A DNA stretch of 64,000 nt from Microstegium vimineum (taxonomy: Eukaryota; Streptophyta; Magnoliopsida; Poales; Poaceae), in assembly GCA_022036555.1 (NCBI GenBank), contig CM039120.1:24704227-24768226 (forward strand). Direction: 5' to 3'. The notes under the pieces were generated by a model. It was not told the origin of the DNA. It ran no database searches and was given only the letters and a program-made list of their open reading frames with translations. Every line of letters starts with the position of its first letter. Position 1 is the stretch's first letter. Positions 44,218 to 56,314 of the stretch are shown here, piece by piece. The position numbers and the translations under genes are program-made.

Positions 44218-44629
44218 TGTTGACGATAATTAACGCTCATTACAAACCGTCAACTAAGTGCATAAAAGCGGTCACCAATAAAAAGATAAAGGTTTAACTA
44301 TCAATTTCCACGAGTTTTGGTGATTTTATTTTTTCTGTAGGGTTGTTACAGAAAAGCTATTTTAGGGATTAAAGTGAATAAAAAAGATGAAACTTGTCGT
44401 AGACAAAAAATATCGCATTGGACTCCGGGAGGTTCCAGAGGACACCAGAACGAAGCGGAGGTCGTTAGGCTGACATGTGGGGCCAGCCGGGCCAACCCTC
44501 GGCTGCACGGCTACCCCCCATGGCCCCCTTCTACGCCCTTCTATAATCTTCCTCCACCGCTTCCTAAGGTTCATCTCAGCCCTATATGAGGTCGGTTTCA
44601 TCAAACGGTCAACATTGCACTCACCAAGC

Positions 44630-44637
44630 TATAAATA
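44630..44637 (+). promoter_or_regulatory. TATA box of LTR at 44218
   Basis: AGCTATAAATAGGGG, positioned like the other Athila LTR promoters in this window. Confidence 0.55.
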
Positions 44638-45439
44638 GGGGGTAGACGCCCCAGAAGGCACTCAACCAAGGAGAGTCAGTCTTGCTATTCAGTTGTCAAG
44701 AGTTCATTAGAATCTAGGGTTTCCAGAGATTAGATTTAGAGCTCTAGTTCTTCAAGTTCTTAGTCTAGGCCTGCTAGGAAGGTTCATGTGGAGTTGGGCG
44801 ATACGCTCGGGATTCCAGATCTGTTCGTCTAGAGATTGATAATTTGCCTTGTATCTCATTATGACTTTATCCTACTTTATTATATTGCTACTTATTAATT
44901 TCTTAGTTTTTTCTAGTTGCATTATCGATATAGTTATGATTGGTGATGATTATTGTCGTATGATCGTAAAGCACCTAATTAATTTCCCAGGTGGGTTAGG
45001 TGCTATGTATTATGTAAGCGTTGTCCTTAGATATTATATGTATCTACAGATGTCTCCTGATGTGCCGCGTCGTGTGGTAGTTCATGTAGATGACTCTTAT
45101 AGCTGCGTTGATTCTTCTGTAGTCCACCCTTCATAAATAGGCTTGCAGAGCATGGTCGCGACAGATGTGATGGTTGCGTCTTAATAACCTCCTGAGTTGG
45201 TTATGCGATAAATGAGAGTATGTAGTTAGGATGTTCTTAGTTTCTTTTTATTTAGTGATGACTTACGAGTCTTTTACTCTAGCCGCATCTCAAGTAGTCT
45301 GGCTATATTATTAGTGAGTCTTTGTTTTCTATCTCTGGAATACATTTCTCTTATAATTTTATCATCATATATATTATTTATTTTTACATGACTTACCCTA
45401 CTAAAGAATTGGAGAGGTTGGTTTATCATAGGTTTGCAC

Positions 45440-46409
45440 ATTTATAGTTGAAGCCATATATATTCCTTTTCTATCCTTGTTTATTTAATTCTTGCAATGA
45501 ATTGAAACTTTTCCTTTTTGATGAAGACATCCACACCAATGATACATCCACGCCATCACGAGTACCAGTTTCTGGTCCTATTACTCGCGCTCGTGCTCGT
45601 CAAATTAATCATCAAGTAAGTTCACTCTTGAGTTCATGTCCATCATATTTAGACCATGGAGACACGTGCACTCTTGTTTTGATTAGGAACCAGGGAGAGG
45701 ACCGAAAGGGACAAGGATTCGCGGAGGCTGGATTCGGATTCCAGGACACCTCCAACTTGTGATGGTCACCACGGTCGCATACGGACTCGGATTGGGGTGT
45801 TCAAGTACTTCATGGAATCCTTATGAAGTCTATTTTCATATGGATCTAGAATCACGTCCATATCTGTTCTGAGGCAGCCGCAATGACTAAATTACGACCG
45901 AGAGCTTTTCTGTCCAAAGGTGCTGCGTCACCTTAGTTTGGTCCAATGGGCCGTGTATCAAGTTGGGTCCATTAGGGACGCGTCCTAGGGTTGGAAAACG
46001 ACCCCAACACCCTGGTGGTCGTCCTTCCACCTTTATATACTCTTGTTTCGTCGAGTTAGCTATTGCTGTCGCCTTTCAGCGCGCGTGTTGGATCAACCGT
46101 CCGTCTGATTGTCAACAGAACCTCACCATATTGTGTTCTCAGATTGAAACCTTCATATTCATCTTGCCATTGAGTGCTTGTTTCATCTTGTTCTTGTTGG
46201 TTCTTCGATTGCTTCCAGGACGAGAGCCCTAGTGGCTGGTTGTCGCGCCGCAAGATCACGACAACTATTGGAGGTGATGTATCGGTTTCTAAGGCGCAGC
46301 GTCCTTGGACGGTTGTAGTCGAGCCGTGAACGTCATCCCCATCCACTAATCGAGTTATCCACTTTCTTTCATCGAAAGATCGGACCGCGAACCCTACGGG
46401 TCGTCATCA
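45440..46409 (+). pseudogene. 3' end of an autonomous Ty3/gypsy pol with overlapping LTR
   Basis: The frame 45448-45762 ends with PVSGPITRARARQINHQVSS, a C-terminal tail known from grass gypsy polyproteins, up to FGFQDTSNL and a stop. From about 45770 the DNA aligns, in reverse complement, with the LTR of the gag-only element (shared GGTGCTGCGTCACCTTA, ACCCCAACACCC, CGTCCTTGGAYGGTTGTAGT, CGAAAGATCGG), ending TCGTCATCA at 46409. It is therefore the 3' end of an element related to the autonomous partner of the 2059-6538 family. It interrupts the Athila LTR. A left boundary and target duplication were not found. Confidence 0.65.
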
Positions 46410-46606
46410 CTTTTCGCATAAACAAATCAACGAACTCGGAAATCTCACTGGGTGTTACAATAGTGGAATTATCTGTGCGCTTGCAGATATATTCTATAGA
46501 ATTATTTTTAGAAATGTCAAGTGTAGATTATTCCATCATTTCTGACATCACGCTAGGTATGACAACTTAGTGTGTAGTGATCTTAAGAAATGTCTCCTAG
46601 CATTTC

Positions 46607-46621
46607 TGGCGTCGTTGCAGG
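46607..46621 (+). promoter_or_regulatory. Degenerate Asp-tRNA-type PBS
   Basis: TGGCGTCGTTGCAGG departs from the usual TGGCGCCGTTGCCGG at two sites. Confidence 0.6.
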
Positions 46622-46632
46622 AGATAGGGAGT

Positions 46633-49420
46633 CACTAGTAGAAATATGATCATCAGTGATGATTTGCTAGTGACGCTAGTAACTTTGGTCACAAAATGAT
46701 ATCTTTCTATGACGAAATTTTCTATTTGGTCACATGGTACGTGGGACGAAGTTTTGACTTGACTTTTAATGACAAAAGCGATAGGAATGTCATATATTAC
46801 CAAATGGGAATCGTCATAGATCATGTTGTCGATGCGCTTCATTGTAATGATGAAAATATTCATCATAGATTATGTTTTGTTATGTTTTGATATAGTCATA
46901 GATAACTTGCCACGTTTGGTCCACGTAGTGATGAAACGAGTTGTTCACAAATTATTTTTTTAACATGGACCACTTGATGGTGTTCTATGCGTGCGCCACA
47001 GATGTGATGAGGTTTTTTTCTGTATTTTTATAAAGTCAATACCTATCATCTTGTTTTGATCTTACTCTTATTAGTTTAATCATATTTTCAAAAACCTTTG
47101 TTTTACCAATTTAAATTTTGAGTTTAAATAAACTACAGCTGCGAACAAGATTTCAAGACACTAAATGACCTTAGATGGAAAAGTTTTGAATAAAAAAGAG
47201 TTAGCACTCATCAACATGTACAATTATTATATAGGTCATTTTTCCATTTGACAAAGTACTAGTAAACACTAGTCACAAAATCTTGAATCTGGCATAGAGT
47301 TTATGAAATTGTACTAGAGACTTGTGAATTTAGAACTAAAATTTCCTAACACTTTCTCAAATGCAAAAATGACCTATATAAGAAATGTAGATCATGACTT
47401 TTCTAGTTGAGTCCATATAGGGTTTCGAAAACTGGTTTGGAGGAGTCAAAATTTAAAAATTCAAAATTTGATTTGTATAAACTTCGTCAAATGAAAAGTT
47501 GACCAAAACAACAAATGTAGATCCTGATGAGTTTACCAAACTTGGTATTCTTGATTTTTCTATTTGACGCCATTTAGAGTTTCAAATACTAGTCTGAAGG
47601 TGTTATTTTTTTAAATTCAAAATAACAAATGTAGATCTTGGTTAGTTTAACAAACTTGTTATTCTTAAATTTTGTATTTGAACACATTTAGAGTTTCGAA
47701 AACTTATTTCAAGCTACCATTTTTTGAAATTCAAAATTTAAATTCTTTTAAAATTAGTCACAATAATAGATGAACCAACTCAAATGATAGGTATTGATTT
47801 TAGAAAATGATTACTATTTTTTATAGTTTAAATTAATCTATGCGTGCATATCAAAACAAAATTCATATTGAATTGAGTGTATAGTACCTTAGATATTGTT
47901 GATTCTCTTTATATTTAATAATATCTAAATTTCATTCCGAGAATATCCTTATTTGTTTACTACTAGTACCCATTAGTCATGATTAGCATGCAGGCATATA
48001 TAGGTTAAATGCATATGTTTGTTTTATAACTTAGTATGTATCAATATCAGTGTACACTAAAGCTGTTAATTGTTGCACATCTTCTATATGTCATTGTGGT
48101 ATTTTTTCCTATTCTTAATTATTTTAAGTCTCAGTTGTGCCATGATTTTTAGTATTATAGATTCTAATGTCCACTTTGTTGTTTCCTTTCTTTGCAACAG
48201 AATCTACCATATTTGGAGATGATGAAATCCACCAACTCAGTGTAAGTTCTTATTTTTTAATGTACTTTATAATCATTTGTGTATGAGACATATGTGATGC
48301 GCCTACTATTTATGTGCTGCTATAATCTGCCTCTATTAACATGTCTACTTTGGTCAACAACACATTTATTAGTTGAACATACTTTGTTTTTAGTTTAAAC
48401 ATTTGTTGTCAGCGTATGTTTTCTAAAATCCATACAAGAGGTAGGAGACTACTGCTAGAATTAATAGTTTTGAACTTATTCACATGTAGTGGGTGACTAA
48501 TGGCAATGTTGCAGCAAATGAGGGACTCTATGGTGGACATAGACATTGGAAAACATGTGGGCTCCGAATCGACTTACTGCATGTGACTGGTTGCGTAGCA
48601 TGTTGGTTGTTTCACATCTTGAGGTGTGTTTTATGCAAACACTTAGGTTGACAACTTTTTATTGTATGTTGTTATGTTCAGTGAACTGGTGTTGCTGTGA
48701 ACTGAGATGTATGCTTGTTGGAATACTGGTTTATTTAGTACGAAATTATGTGGTCTTTCTAGAATCATTTTCAAATTGCAATTAAATTACTATATGCATT
48801 TCTTTGACGAAAATGATGGAGTCATCACAGACGATTGCAAACCGAATCTGTAACGATTTCAAATAGCATTTTGTGACCAAAATTTTTCTTGCTCAGTGAC
48901 GATGTCAAACAACAATTTGTGACCAAATAAGAACCAATTAGAACAAGCCACGTGGCAGAATCTTATTGGTCCATGTGGCGACAACACAGCAGTCGGGCGA
49001 GTGATGACGTCATTCATCACGTCATGCGCCACGTCAGCATCATATGTGGCTAGCACCGTCGGGCCGCTTCCAAACGGGACGTTATGACGAAACCAGATGT
49101 CAATCAGTGACCAAACTGGACCGTCACAGGTTACAAACGTCGTTAATGGCGCCGTTTCGGCGCAATGATGGACGGTGGATCATGACCAAAACCGATCGTC
49201 ACAAAAAAGGAATCACATCCGTGACGATGGTGTTTTCATCACAGACTAGAAGCATATATGTTACAAAATAAAGCATTTCGTCAGCGTAGGTCCAATATGA
49301 TGCCACCTGAACGACAATCCAATTTTCGCCACAAAATCTTCACTGATTACACTTTGTGATGATTTTAGCATCTTGAGTGATGAACTGAGTACGTCACGGA
49401 TGAGATGATCCCTAGTAGTG
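46633..49420. mobile_element. Non-autonomous CACTA transposon, CACTA-1 (2788 bp)
   Basis: Ends are CACTAGTAGAAATATGATCA and the inverse of CACTACTAGGGATCATCTCA. A perfect 3-bp duplication AGT is at 46630-46632 and 49421-49423. Many subterminal copies of GTGACCAAA, TGACGAAA and ATCGTCACA lie in both ends (46660-46920, 48810-49400). No transposase was recognised. The middle is AT-rich non-coding DNA with degenerate repeats (47380-47760). It is inserted next to a PBS and protease remnant of Athila elements. Confidence 0.9.
47380..47760. repeat. Degenerate tandem repeats in CACTA-1 ('aaatgtagatc' type)
   Basis: AAATGTAGATC recurs at about 47382, 47513 and 47628. Each copy is followed by a poly(T)-interrupted segment with ATTTAGAGTTTC or ATAGGGTTTCGAAAAC, with units of 115-135 bp. 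Similar internal repeats are common in grass CACTA elements. Confidence 0.65.
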
Positions 49421-49423
49421 AGT

Positions 49424-49771
49424 TATCTCTATTTTTCGGTGCAATACTATGAAATGTCAACACTCAGCAATACCCACAGGGTAGCAGATTGACTGATCTG
49501 CTAGCTATAGGGACATTGATGTGGGGATAAGCTTGGTCTAATGAAGTCTGTCGAAGACTGTCTTGGGCATCACACTAACACTTGCTCCAAGATCAAATAG
49601 TCTATTGTTGAAGTGTTGATCTCCAATCAAACAATTAATATTGGGACATCCTGGATCCTTCTTTGTTATTGAAACATTGAGGATGGTCGTACTACACTCT
49701 TCCATTAGCTTGATCACCTCAGAGGTGCACAGTGGTCGTTTGTTGTTGTGGATCTCTCTTAGATACTTCAC
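49424..49771 (-). pseudogene. Athila-type aspartic protease of element G
   Basis: The frame from 49771 gives ECSTTILNVSITKKDPGCPN and FDLGASVSVMPKTVFDRLH, with the DLGA catalytic form of Athila proteases intact. After a stop it continues to 49445 as LADQSICYPVGIAE. The element is cut here. The CACTA-1 insertion and an unrelated PBS lie to the left. Confidence 0.8.
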
Positions 49772-51359
49772 ACTTCACATAGGTGGGTACCTAGATTGCA
49801 TCTAATAGAGGAATATTGATATATAAAAGTTTTTAATTACCTCAACGAACTTACTGAGCTCATCCACTTTAGCCTTTTCATTTATGTGTGCAAACGGTAA
49901 GAGGTTGGTGTCATGAAAATCTTGTTGCATCTCTTTCATTGGTGGCGCAACTTTTCAACTTCATCATCTTTCTTTTCTTCTGTCACAATTGGTGCATCTG
50001 GTGTTAATTTCCTCCTCTCTGTCCCCTTTGGATATGGAGGGTCACGAGTGCCTCTAGTAATTATAGCTTGGACCTACTCAGGGTTAGTGGAAACAAGCAA
50101 AACAACACCCAAATGTGCTAACTGTTTTCCTATCTTTTATTATGATTAATTTGATCTTTCATGGTAGAAGAAAAATTATCCATTTCAGTATTTATATCCT
50201 CTAAAATTTTATCATTAGAAGCAAGCTTTCCAATAATATTATCATTAATCCTGGTTTGTTCTAAGACTAAATCTTTCAAAGATAGTTGATTAAAACTGGA
50301 AGAATTATTAAAATTACTTGAATAATTATCTAGATAAGTGGACTCTTTCTGTTGATTCCATTCTTGCTTCAAAAATATGGAAACGTTTTTGATGATATTT
50401 GTAATTTCTTTGTTATCTGAGTATTCAATCCCCAGATACTCTCGACATCTTTTCTGAGCATTGAATGCATTATGAAATGCTTAAAATTCATTCTTGTAGT
50501 TGGCTCATTGTTCAAGCCATTCCAAAAGTACGTTCATCTTGGTTGATAGTGCACACACTTCTTATGGAGCTTCTTCAATCTAGCGAGAATGGTGATTGTT
50601 ATCTTCTTGCTAGCTCTGATTCTTAGCTATCTTAGTCATGAAGGCTTCAGCTTGGCCTAAAGTGAGTGACATAAATGATCCTCTATTGGTGGCATCTAGT
50701 TGCTCACAAGCCCTTTGTGTGAGTCCATGATAAAATCCTTGTATGTGCGACTTGAACCATGTTGAACCAATCCTCCATTCCATGATGTGGGCATTCTAAA
50801 ATGTAATCTTGAAAGTGCTGCGATGCTCCTAGAGTGGATTCTGCCTTCTACTATTGGAAGTTGGAAATCCTTCCTCTTAAGACATTTTTTGAATATAGGC
50901 AAAAATATTGATGGAAAAGTTGTTGAACATGTGTTCGAAGTATTGAAATTTTCTTTGTTTGCATAAAACCATTGCTTCGCTCTTCCCTCCAATGAGAAAG
51001 GAAATAGACGAAGAAGTATAGTGTCTTGGTTGATGCCCTTGATGATGATGGTGCTTCGAGTCTCTAGAAAATCCTACAAATGAGCATTAGCATCTTCATG
51101 TACCTTTCCACTGAATGCAGCGGCTTGAACCATGTTGATGAGATTGGGCATGAGCTCAAACTTGAGGTTGATCGTATGGAGTGTTGGTCCAGTCCAAATG
51201 TGTCTAACACTTGGAGTAGAATACTCAAGAAATGTCTTATCAACCATAGTCTTTCCCACTGATGTTGATCTACAAAGTTGGGTTGATTCAAATCTGAAAT
51301 TAAGTTGGTGAATCACATCCAAACCTATATTACCCTGCATAAGATGTAACAAAGACAAA
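49772..51359 (-). pseudogene. gag: Athila-type gag of element G (frameshifted)
   Basis: N-terminal text FELMPNLINMVQAAAFSGK and HEDANAHL (51064-51358) is followed in other frames by MEGRAKQWFYANKENFNT (50992) and VQHGSSRTYKDFIMDSHKG. The C-terminal coiled-coil-like segment NQLSLKDLVLEQTRINDNI is at 50130-50372. No zinc knuckle could be followed. At least three frameshifts are present. Confidence 0.8.
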
Positions 51360-51485
51360 CAAGGGTAAGCTTGCCAAGACAGGGGTACTAGTTATGAGTT
51401 TTATCTATAAGTATTTTTTAATTAATCTCTCTAATAGTCATATAAAATTTTCTTGCACCTCACTAACAAAGGTGGCAGAAATGCT
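51360..51485 (-). other. Leader and PBS region of element G
   Basis: Minus strand AGCATTTCTGCCACCTTTGT follows the LTR at the place of the Asp-tRNA PBS but is degenerate. Confidence 0.5.
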
Positions 51486-53036
51486 TGTGGACATTTCTTA
51501 ACGTTACCACTAAGTGGGGGGTCCTAGTAAGAACTCAGAAATGTAGGGCCACATCTATAGCATCACTTAAGGTAAGTTGTCATCCCTAACATGATACTAA
51601 ATACATGGAAGTATTTATAATTATGACACTTACTCAAAAGATATAAAATAAAGGTTATCCGCAAGCGCACAGATAAAATACACCCATTGTAGCACTTCAT
51701 CTAGGAATATTCTAGGTATCATTATTTATACTTTACCAGTAGTAGCTAAGCAAGATTAATCAATAAAAAGAGCAATGACTAGATAGGTATGCATACTTAT
51801 GATAAAACCTTCAAACCACCTCACTTAAGGTAGAGAATTCTAAAGATAGAGAGAGACTCATAAAAATTAAGATAGAGAGACTATTAGAATTCTAAAGATA
51901 GAGAGAGACTCATAACTTCAAGTATAGCTAAAACAGGAGATAAATTAAGATATTAGTTTCATAATTATTTATATTAAGTCTTTATCCTACTCTAGTATAT
52001 ACATAATTAATACTTCATCTATGCATAAGGATGATTACTAAGGGAAATCAAGAACATAGCAATCTTTCCCCATAACTGTAGCATCAACACAGTCCTATAT
52101 TCGGGGAGTAGACTATAATGTACTCAATGGGAATGTCACACCCATGATCTTCCACATGACCCGACACATAGAGGACTATCGCAGGTAAATATAGTCTAAG
52201 CACCATGCCTACACTATTTCTACCCACCTAACTCACCTAAGGATTGAGCTATGCGCTTTGCAAACATGTGCCTAAAATAATTACTAATCATAACTATATC
52301 AAATATATAACTAGAATAAACTAGGAACATAATAAAAAGATACATAATATTGAAGTTGCACAAAGTTGAATAATGAGATATAATGGAATTACTAGAGCTC
52401 CCAATGGCAATCTGGAATCCTGAGCAATGCCAACATTACTTGAATCTAGCTAGTTCTAATCTTAAACTTGAATTAGAGCTCTAGTCTCTCTCTAGAAAAC
52501 CCTAAAATAGGTTATGCATTCAAGGGACGCCTTTGATCCTAACTGGAGATTTGAATTATGAAGTATAGAATAGTAGAATGCCTCTGGGGGTCTGCCCCTC
52601 TATTTGAAGCCTTGTGGGATGACCGTAGCCCTCGGATCAAACCGAGCTTGAACAACGGCGTAGATTAGATCTTAATGTTAGTTAGGAGGTGCCGTAACGA
52701 ATCAGGACTCGATCTCCATGGGGGAGGCCAGGCGGCCTAGGGGTGGGGCCGACCGGCCCCACCTAGCAGCCCCTCGTCTGCCACCACTTTCTAGTGTCCT
52801 CTGATCCTTCTAGACCTTCCTATGTAGTTTCCATCTTAATCATGCATTATCCTTATTCATGGTAGTTGTACCTTGATTCCAACTGTTGTTTTTCCTATTT
52901 AATCCTTGAAAAATCACAATTCACCAAAACTGTGGAATATTGTTAGCCTAAACTCTATCGTATTGTGGTGATTGCTTTTATATCCTTTTTCATGGTTTAA
53001 TTGATGGTTTACAATAAGAGTTAATTACCATCAACA
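51486..53036 (-). repeat. 5' LTR of Athila-like element G (1551 bp)
   Basis: Plus-strand ends TGTGGACATTTC and TTACCATCAACA. On its element side (left) lie the PBS and gag. ACCTC at 53037 would be the target duplication. A short direct repeat (TAGAATTCTAAAGATAGAGA) is at 51833 and 51891. A palindromic motif is at 52737-52767. Confidence 0.8.
52737..52767. repeat. GC-rich palindromic motif, element G LTR
   Basis: CTAGGGGTGGGGCCGACCGG then CCCCACCTAG. The GTGGGGCC/GGCCCCAC stem encloses GACC, so the centre is shifted relative to the other copies while pairing is kept. Confidence 0.7.
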
Positions 53037-53981
53037 ACCTCCCGGAGTGGAAGGTGCAACTCAGGGTGCTATGTGTCCTCGTGCACCACCTCAGGTTTTC
53101 TTTATCTTGTAAATAGTATGAGAACAATCCTTAAGAAATTTGATGCATGTGACCCTCTCAATCATGAACATGGGATAGAGAGCATAGGGCAACCCCATTC
53201 TCCCATCATCCAAAGCATATGCCAGCTCCACCCAAATAAACCTTGGCACATTAAATTTGTCATCATCAGGAAAGAAGACAACACATTAGTGATATATCCA
53301 TTGAGATCAGTTGCATTATCCTTTCGGTTGAGAGTGCATCTAATCAAATTGTTCATGATAATCAAATTTTGCATCGTCAACACCTCAAATTGTTCATGAT
53401 ATAATCAGATTCTCCTTGACCAATCTAGCACCCTTCAATCCTAATCCTGCCACAAAAAAAACTCACCTCTTTATGCTCTACATGATGCACATTGTAAATG
53501 CGATTGTAACCTCTGTGCACGAGCCCAAAGCAAGGAATGAGATAAAAAGTGTTAAAATCAGTACGATAACGATGACCATCATTTATCCAATGTACCTCCT
53601 CAACCTCATGGTTCTAGTAGTAGGTGGCATGAAACTGAATAAGAACCTCCCTGTTCTAATCATATCTAAAGCACATTATGTCACTCATCTCAAATCTGTC
53701 ACATATCCTAATAGCCATATCAAACTCATGCTCATTCTTGTCCTACAACTCACTGAAATCAATGTACTCCAACTAGTAGATCTTGCCTCTTGGCTTGGAG
53801 AAGATAGTTGTGGCATAAAAGTTGGAATGAAAAACATTGCAGAACCTGTAGTCAATGCCCTGAAGCTTCTGAGATGCATAAGGATCAACCACTATGGCCT
53901 CACTGGTCCCTTTACAACTCTTAGAATAATCAACCACTGCATGTCTCATAGAGTCTTGAGGGGCCTCAAGCTGAAACTTAT
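53037..53981 (-). pseudogene. ATHILA ORF-1-like accessory protein fragment
   Basis: Minus-strand translation reads SEAIVVDPYASQKLQGIDYR, FCNVFHSNFYATTIFSKPRG, DMAIRICDRFEMSDIMCFRY, EVEEVHWINDGHRYRTDFN and FYLIPCFGLVHRGYNRIYN, in one frame with four or five TAG stops. The order matches the ORF-1-type proteins of grass Athila/Tat elements. It is cut at 53982 by a plus-strand LTR. The plus-strand 223-codon frame over the same DNA is a shadow. Confidence 0.6.
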
Positions 53982-54716
53982 TGTTGATGGTGCAAATGAC
54001 ATATTTTTACACCATCAAAACACCATCAACAGGCTCAGTTTAGATGGAAGAATAACATATCTTGAACATATTTTATCAAATAACTAGTTCCGCATGTCCC
54101 TTGAGTATTTTTATGTAGGTGATGACAAATAGGGGACATGGGAGCCTGTGAGACCCACTTAGGGGTCGGCTGACCCGACTAAGGGCCCACCAAGGGCTCC
54201 TATTGTCCTAGGATCCTTGTGACATCTCCGAGAGTGAAGATCTACCCTTGGATTCACTCTGTGCTTTCTCTCAATGGTCAAAGATCATAGCATAGGGTCC
54301 ATGCGCCCACAAGGAACCAATTCAACGTGACATGATCAGAGTGAGTCACTGACATGAGGACCAGGCTTCACGTGAAGGATGCGCCCTAGAAGGACTAGGG
54401 ACAGGTTGTCCGACCTAGACTATTGGGAAAGCACCCACCAAACCACTCCTTGACATATGGCCACTACGGATAGGGGTTTCGTCTATGGTTGTTTGTCTGC
54501 TTGCTAGTACTTCAAGATGTGTGGATACAATCTATAGTATTTCAGTTGTGTTTTCTAAGTTAAATCATAGGAGTAAAGTTTGGAACATAGGAGTCCTATA
54601 CTCACTTGTTGTCCTCCCACCTAGTCACAATGTCTAGTTAGCCTTTAATTATCTAAGCTTAGCATTTCTTCATCACCTTCCTAACATTTATACATCGATT
54701 ACCATATGTTGGTATT
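53982..54716 (+). repeat. Athila-like LTR fragment, plus orientation
   Basis: It starts TGTTGATGGTGCAAATGACA. Shared text with LTR E includes ATTTTATCAAATAA and GATTCACTCTGTGCTTTCTC. A palindromic motif is at 54157-54184. Its last part is replaced at 54717 by an oppositely oriented LTR. Confidence 0.7.
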
Positions 54717-55850
54717 TCTTATGACTATTGGATAAATCCGCAAGCGCACAGATTATACCGCTGTAGCAGTTCACCAAGGAGTATTCCAAGGTATCATAAT
54801 TTATATTATCCCAAGGGAAAGTTGGCTAGAAATGATAATTAAAGAGAGATCCTAGAGAGCACCTCAACTTAGTACCAACTAGTATAGAGGGTAATCAATA
54901 AATGTGATAGGAAGGGGGTTGATGAATAAAGAAGCTACGGTAAAGGATACTTAGAACGGACTAGAAAGACTAGATAGGTGGGAGGACAATGAGAAGAGTA
55001 TAGGGATTCCTATGTACTTCACTTTACTTCAATATACTTAGCTAATTAGCTAGTCTAAACACTATAGTTTGTCTCCTCAATACAAGTATGCTAGGCGAGG
55101 GGATAGATCAGTAGGAGGACAAAACTCCTACCAGACCGCGCCCTCTTCTTACGGGGGCCTTACCTTTTAAGAACTTGCCTATAAACACGTGGTGGAATAC
55201 AACAACTAGACTAGGTTGTCACCTCTTGCTAGCTACCACAAACAATCCGTGCAGCAAGCGATAACCAAGGATAAGATAATGTATAAGCACCACACTTACA
55301 CACAACTTATTGCTTTGACTACGATCTATAATCAAAGCACCCTATGACAGGCAATGATCGCATACAGGAAAGGTCACAAGGATCACAGACTATGGATGTA
55401 AAGGCTATTAAAGAGCAAAAGCATATAGCAAGACTATATCTAGTATAGAAATGCTCAAAGTAAATTCTAAGTAAAGTAAAGAGAAATATATATATTGAAT
55501 AAGATAAAGTCTTACAAAGAAGGAAAGATACAAGAGCTATACCAGACTTCCCAGAAGACAACTCCGGAAATCCCGAGCACAACTCGACTCAACTCTAACT
55601 CCCACTCTAGACTAACTCCTAGAACAATCTAAGGAATAGAGCTTGTAGGCTTCTTCTTCATGCTTTAGAGAGGGGGCATGGCCCTCTATTTGTAGTAGGG
55701 GTGGAGTAGGAGCTACTCCATCGCCATGTCAGCGATCTAGGGCGTTCCATTCTCCACCCTTGGATCCAACCGACCCTTGAACCGACCAAGGGTGGATGGT
55801 GGTGATCTTGCACATGTGTGGAGTGGTATGGCGGTTGGGGGGGAGCCAAC
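54717..55850 (-). repeat. Athila-like LTR, minus orientation, truncated
   Basis: It starts (plus strand) TGTTGGTATTTCTTATGACT and follows LTR E in reverse to GATGGTGGTGATCTTGCAC. It breaks off near 55850, where another LTR starts. Confidence 0.75.
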
Positions 55851-56300
55851 TGTAGCACCCGGTTTTCCGAAGAATACCAAATACGATGTATATGTGTGCC
55901 CAGGATGTCCACACAAAACATATATAAAAATATGGAGATTATCAAAGTCAATGCTTTATTATATATCGAAACATAGATACAACAAGACTTACATCTATAA
56001 CAAAACATCACAGAAGCTATTCTATATCTCCTAGTCTTCGGGTCTCCATACTCCACAGGGACAGTTGACTGGGCGTACACTCGCCTAGTACTCCTTTGGT
56101 AACACCTTACTTGCACAACCATCTGGTACCCATCCAGGATTTTTATGTAAAGGTGATGACAACAAGCGTCAGCTCACCATGCTCAGCAAGTATAACTATG
56201 GGGTTTATGAGGCTTAAAAAGGATAGACACGAGTTTACTGCATTAGCTTTTAGTAAGTCAAAGTTTTAGCAATTCAGTAGCATCAAGATCTTCTTAAGCC
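55851..56300 (+). repeat. LTR fragment, 'TGTAGCACCCGG' type (Tekay/Del-like, tentative)
   Basis: TGTAGCACCCGGTTTTCCGA is a start seen in chromovirus LTRs of the Tekay/Del group, and CATGCTCAGCAAGTATAACT later in the text fits as well. It is truncated before 56300. Assignment is from memory of the family only. Confidence 0.5.
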
Positions 56301-56314
56301 CAATAACCACATGA

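Larger units (their letters stand above)
44218..46596 (+). repeat. Athila-like LTR with PPT on its left and PBS on its right, interrupted
   Basis: It starts TGTTGACGATAATTAACGC after a PPT. The TATA box TATAAATA is at 44630. The inner part is displaced by retroelement DNA (about 45440-46409). It resumes with TCTGTGCGCTTGCAGATATA and ends near 46596, where TAGCATTTCTGGCGTCGTTG, an Asp-tRNA-type PBS, follows. The exact right end is uncertain. Confidence 0.65.

Noticed and set aside
44362..44604. Overlapping 70-80-codon frames on both strands near 44.4 kb
   Set aside because: They lie within the LTR upstream of its TATA box and show no protein family.
53416..54087. A 223-codon plus-strand frame
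   Set aside because: The opposite strand encodes recognisable ATHILA ORF-1-like text. The plus frame has no family resemblance and runs over an LTR border.
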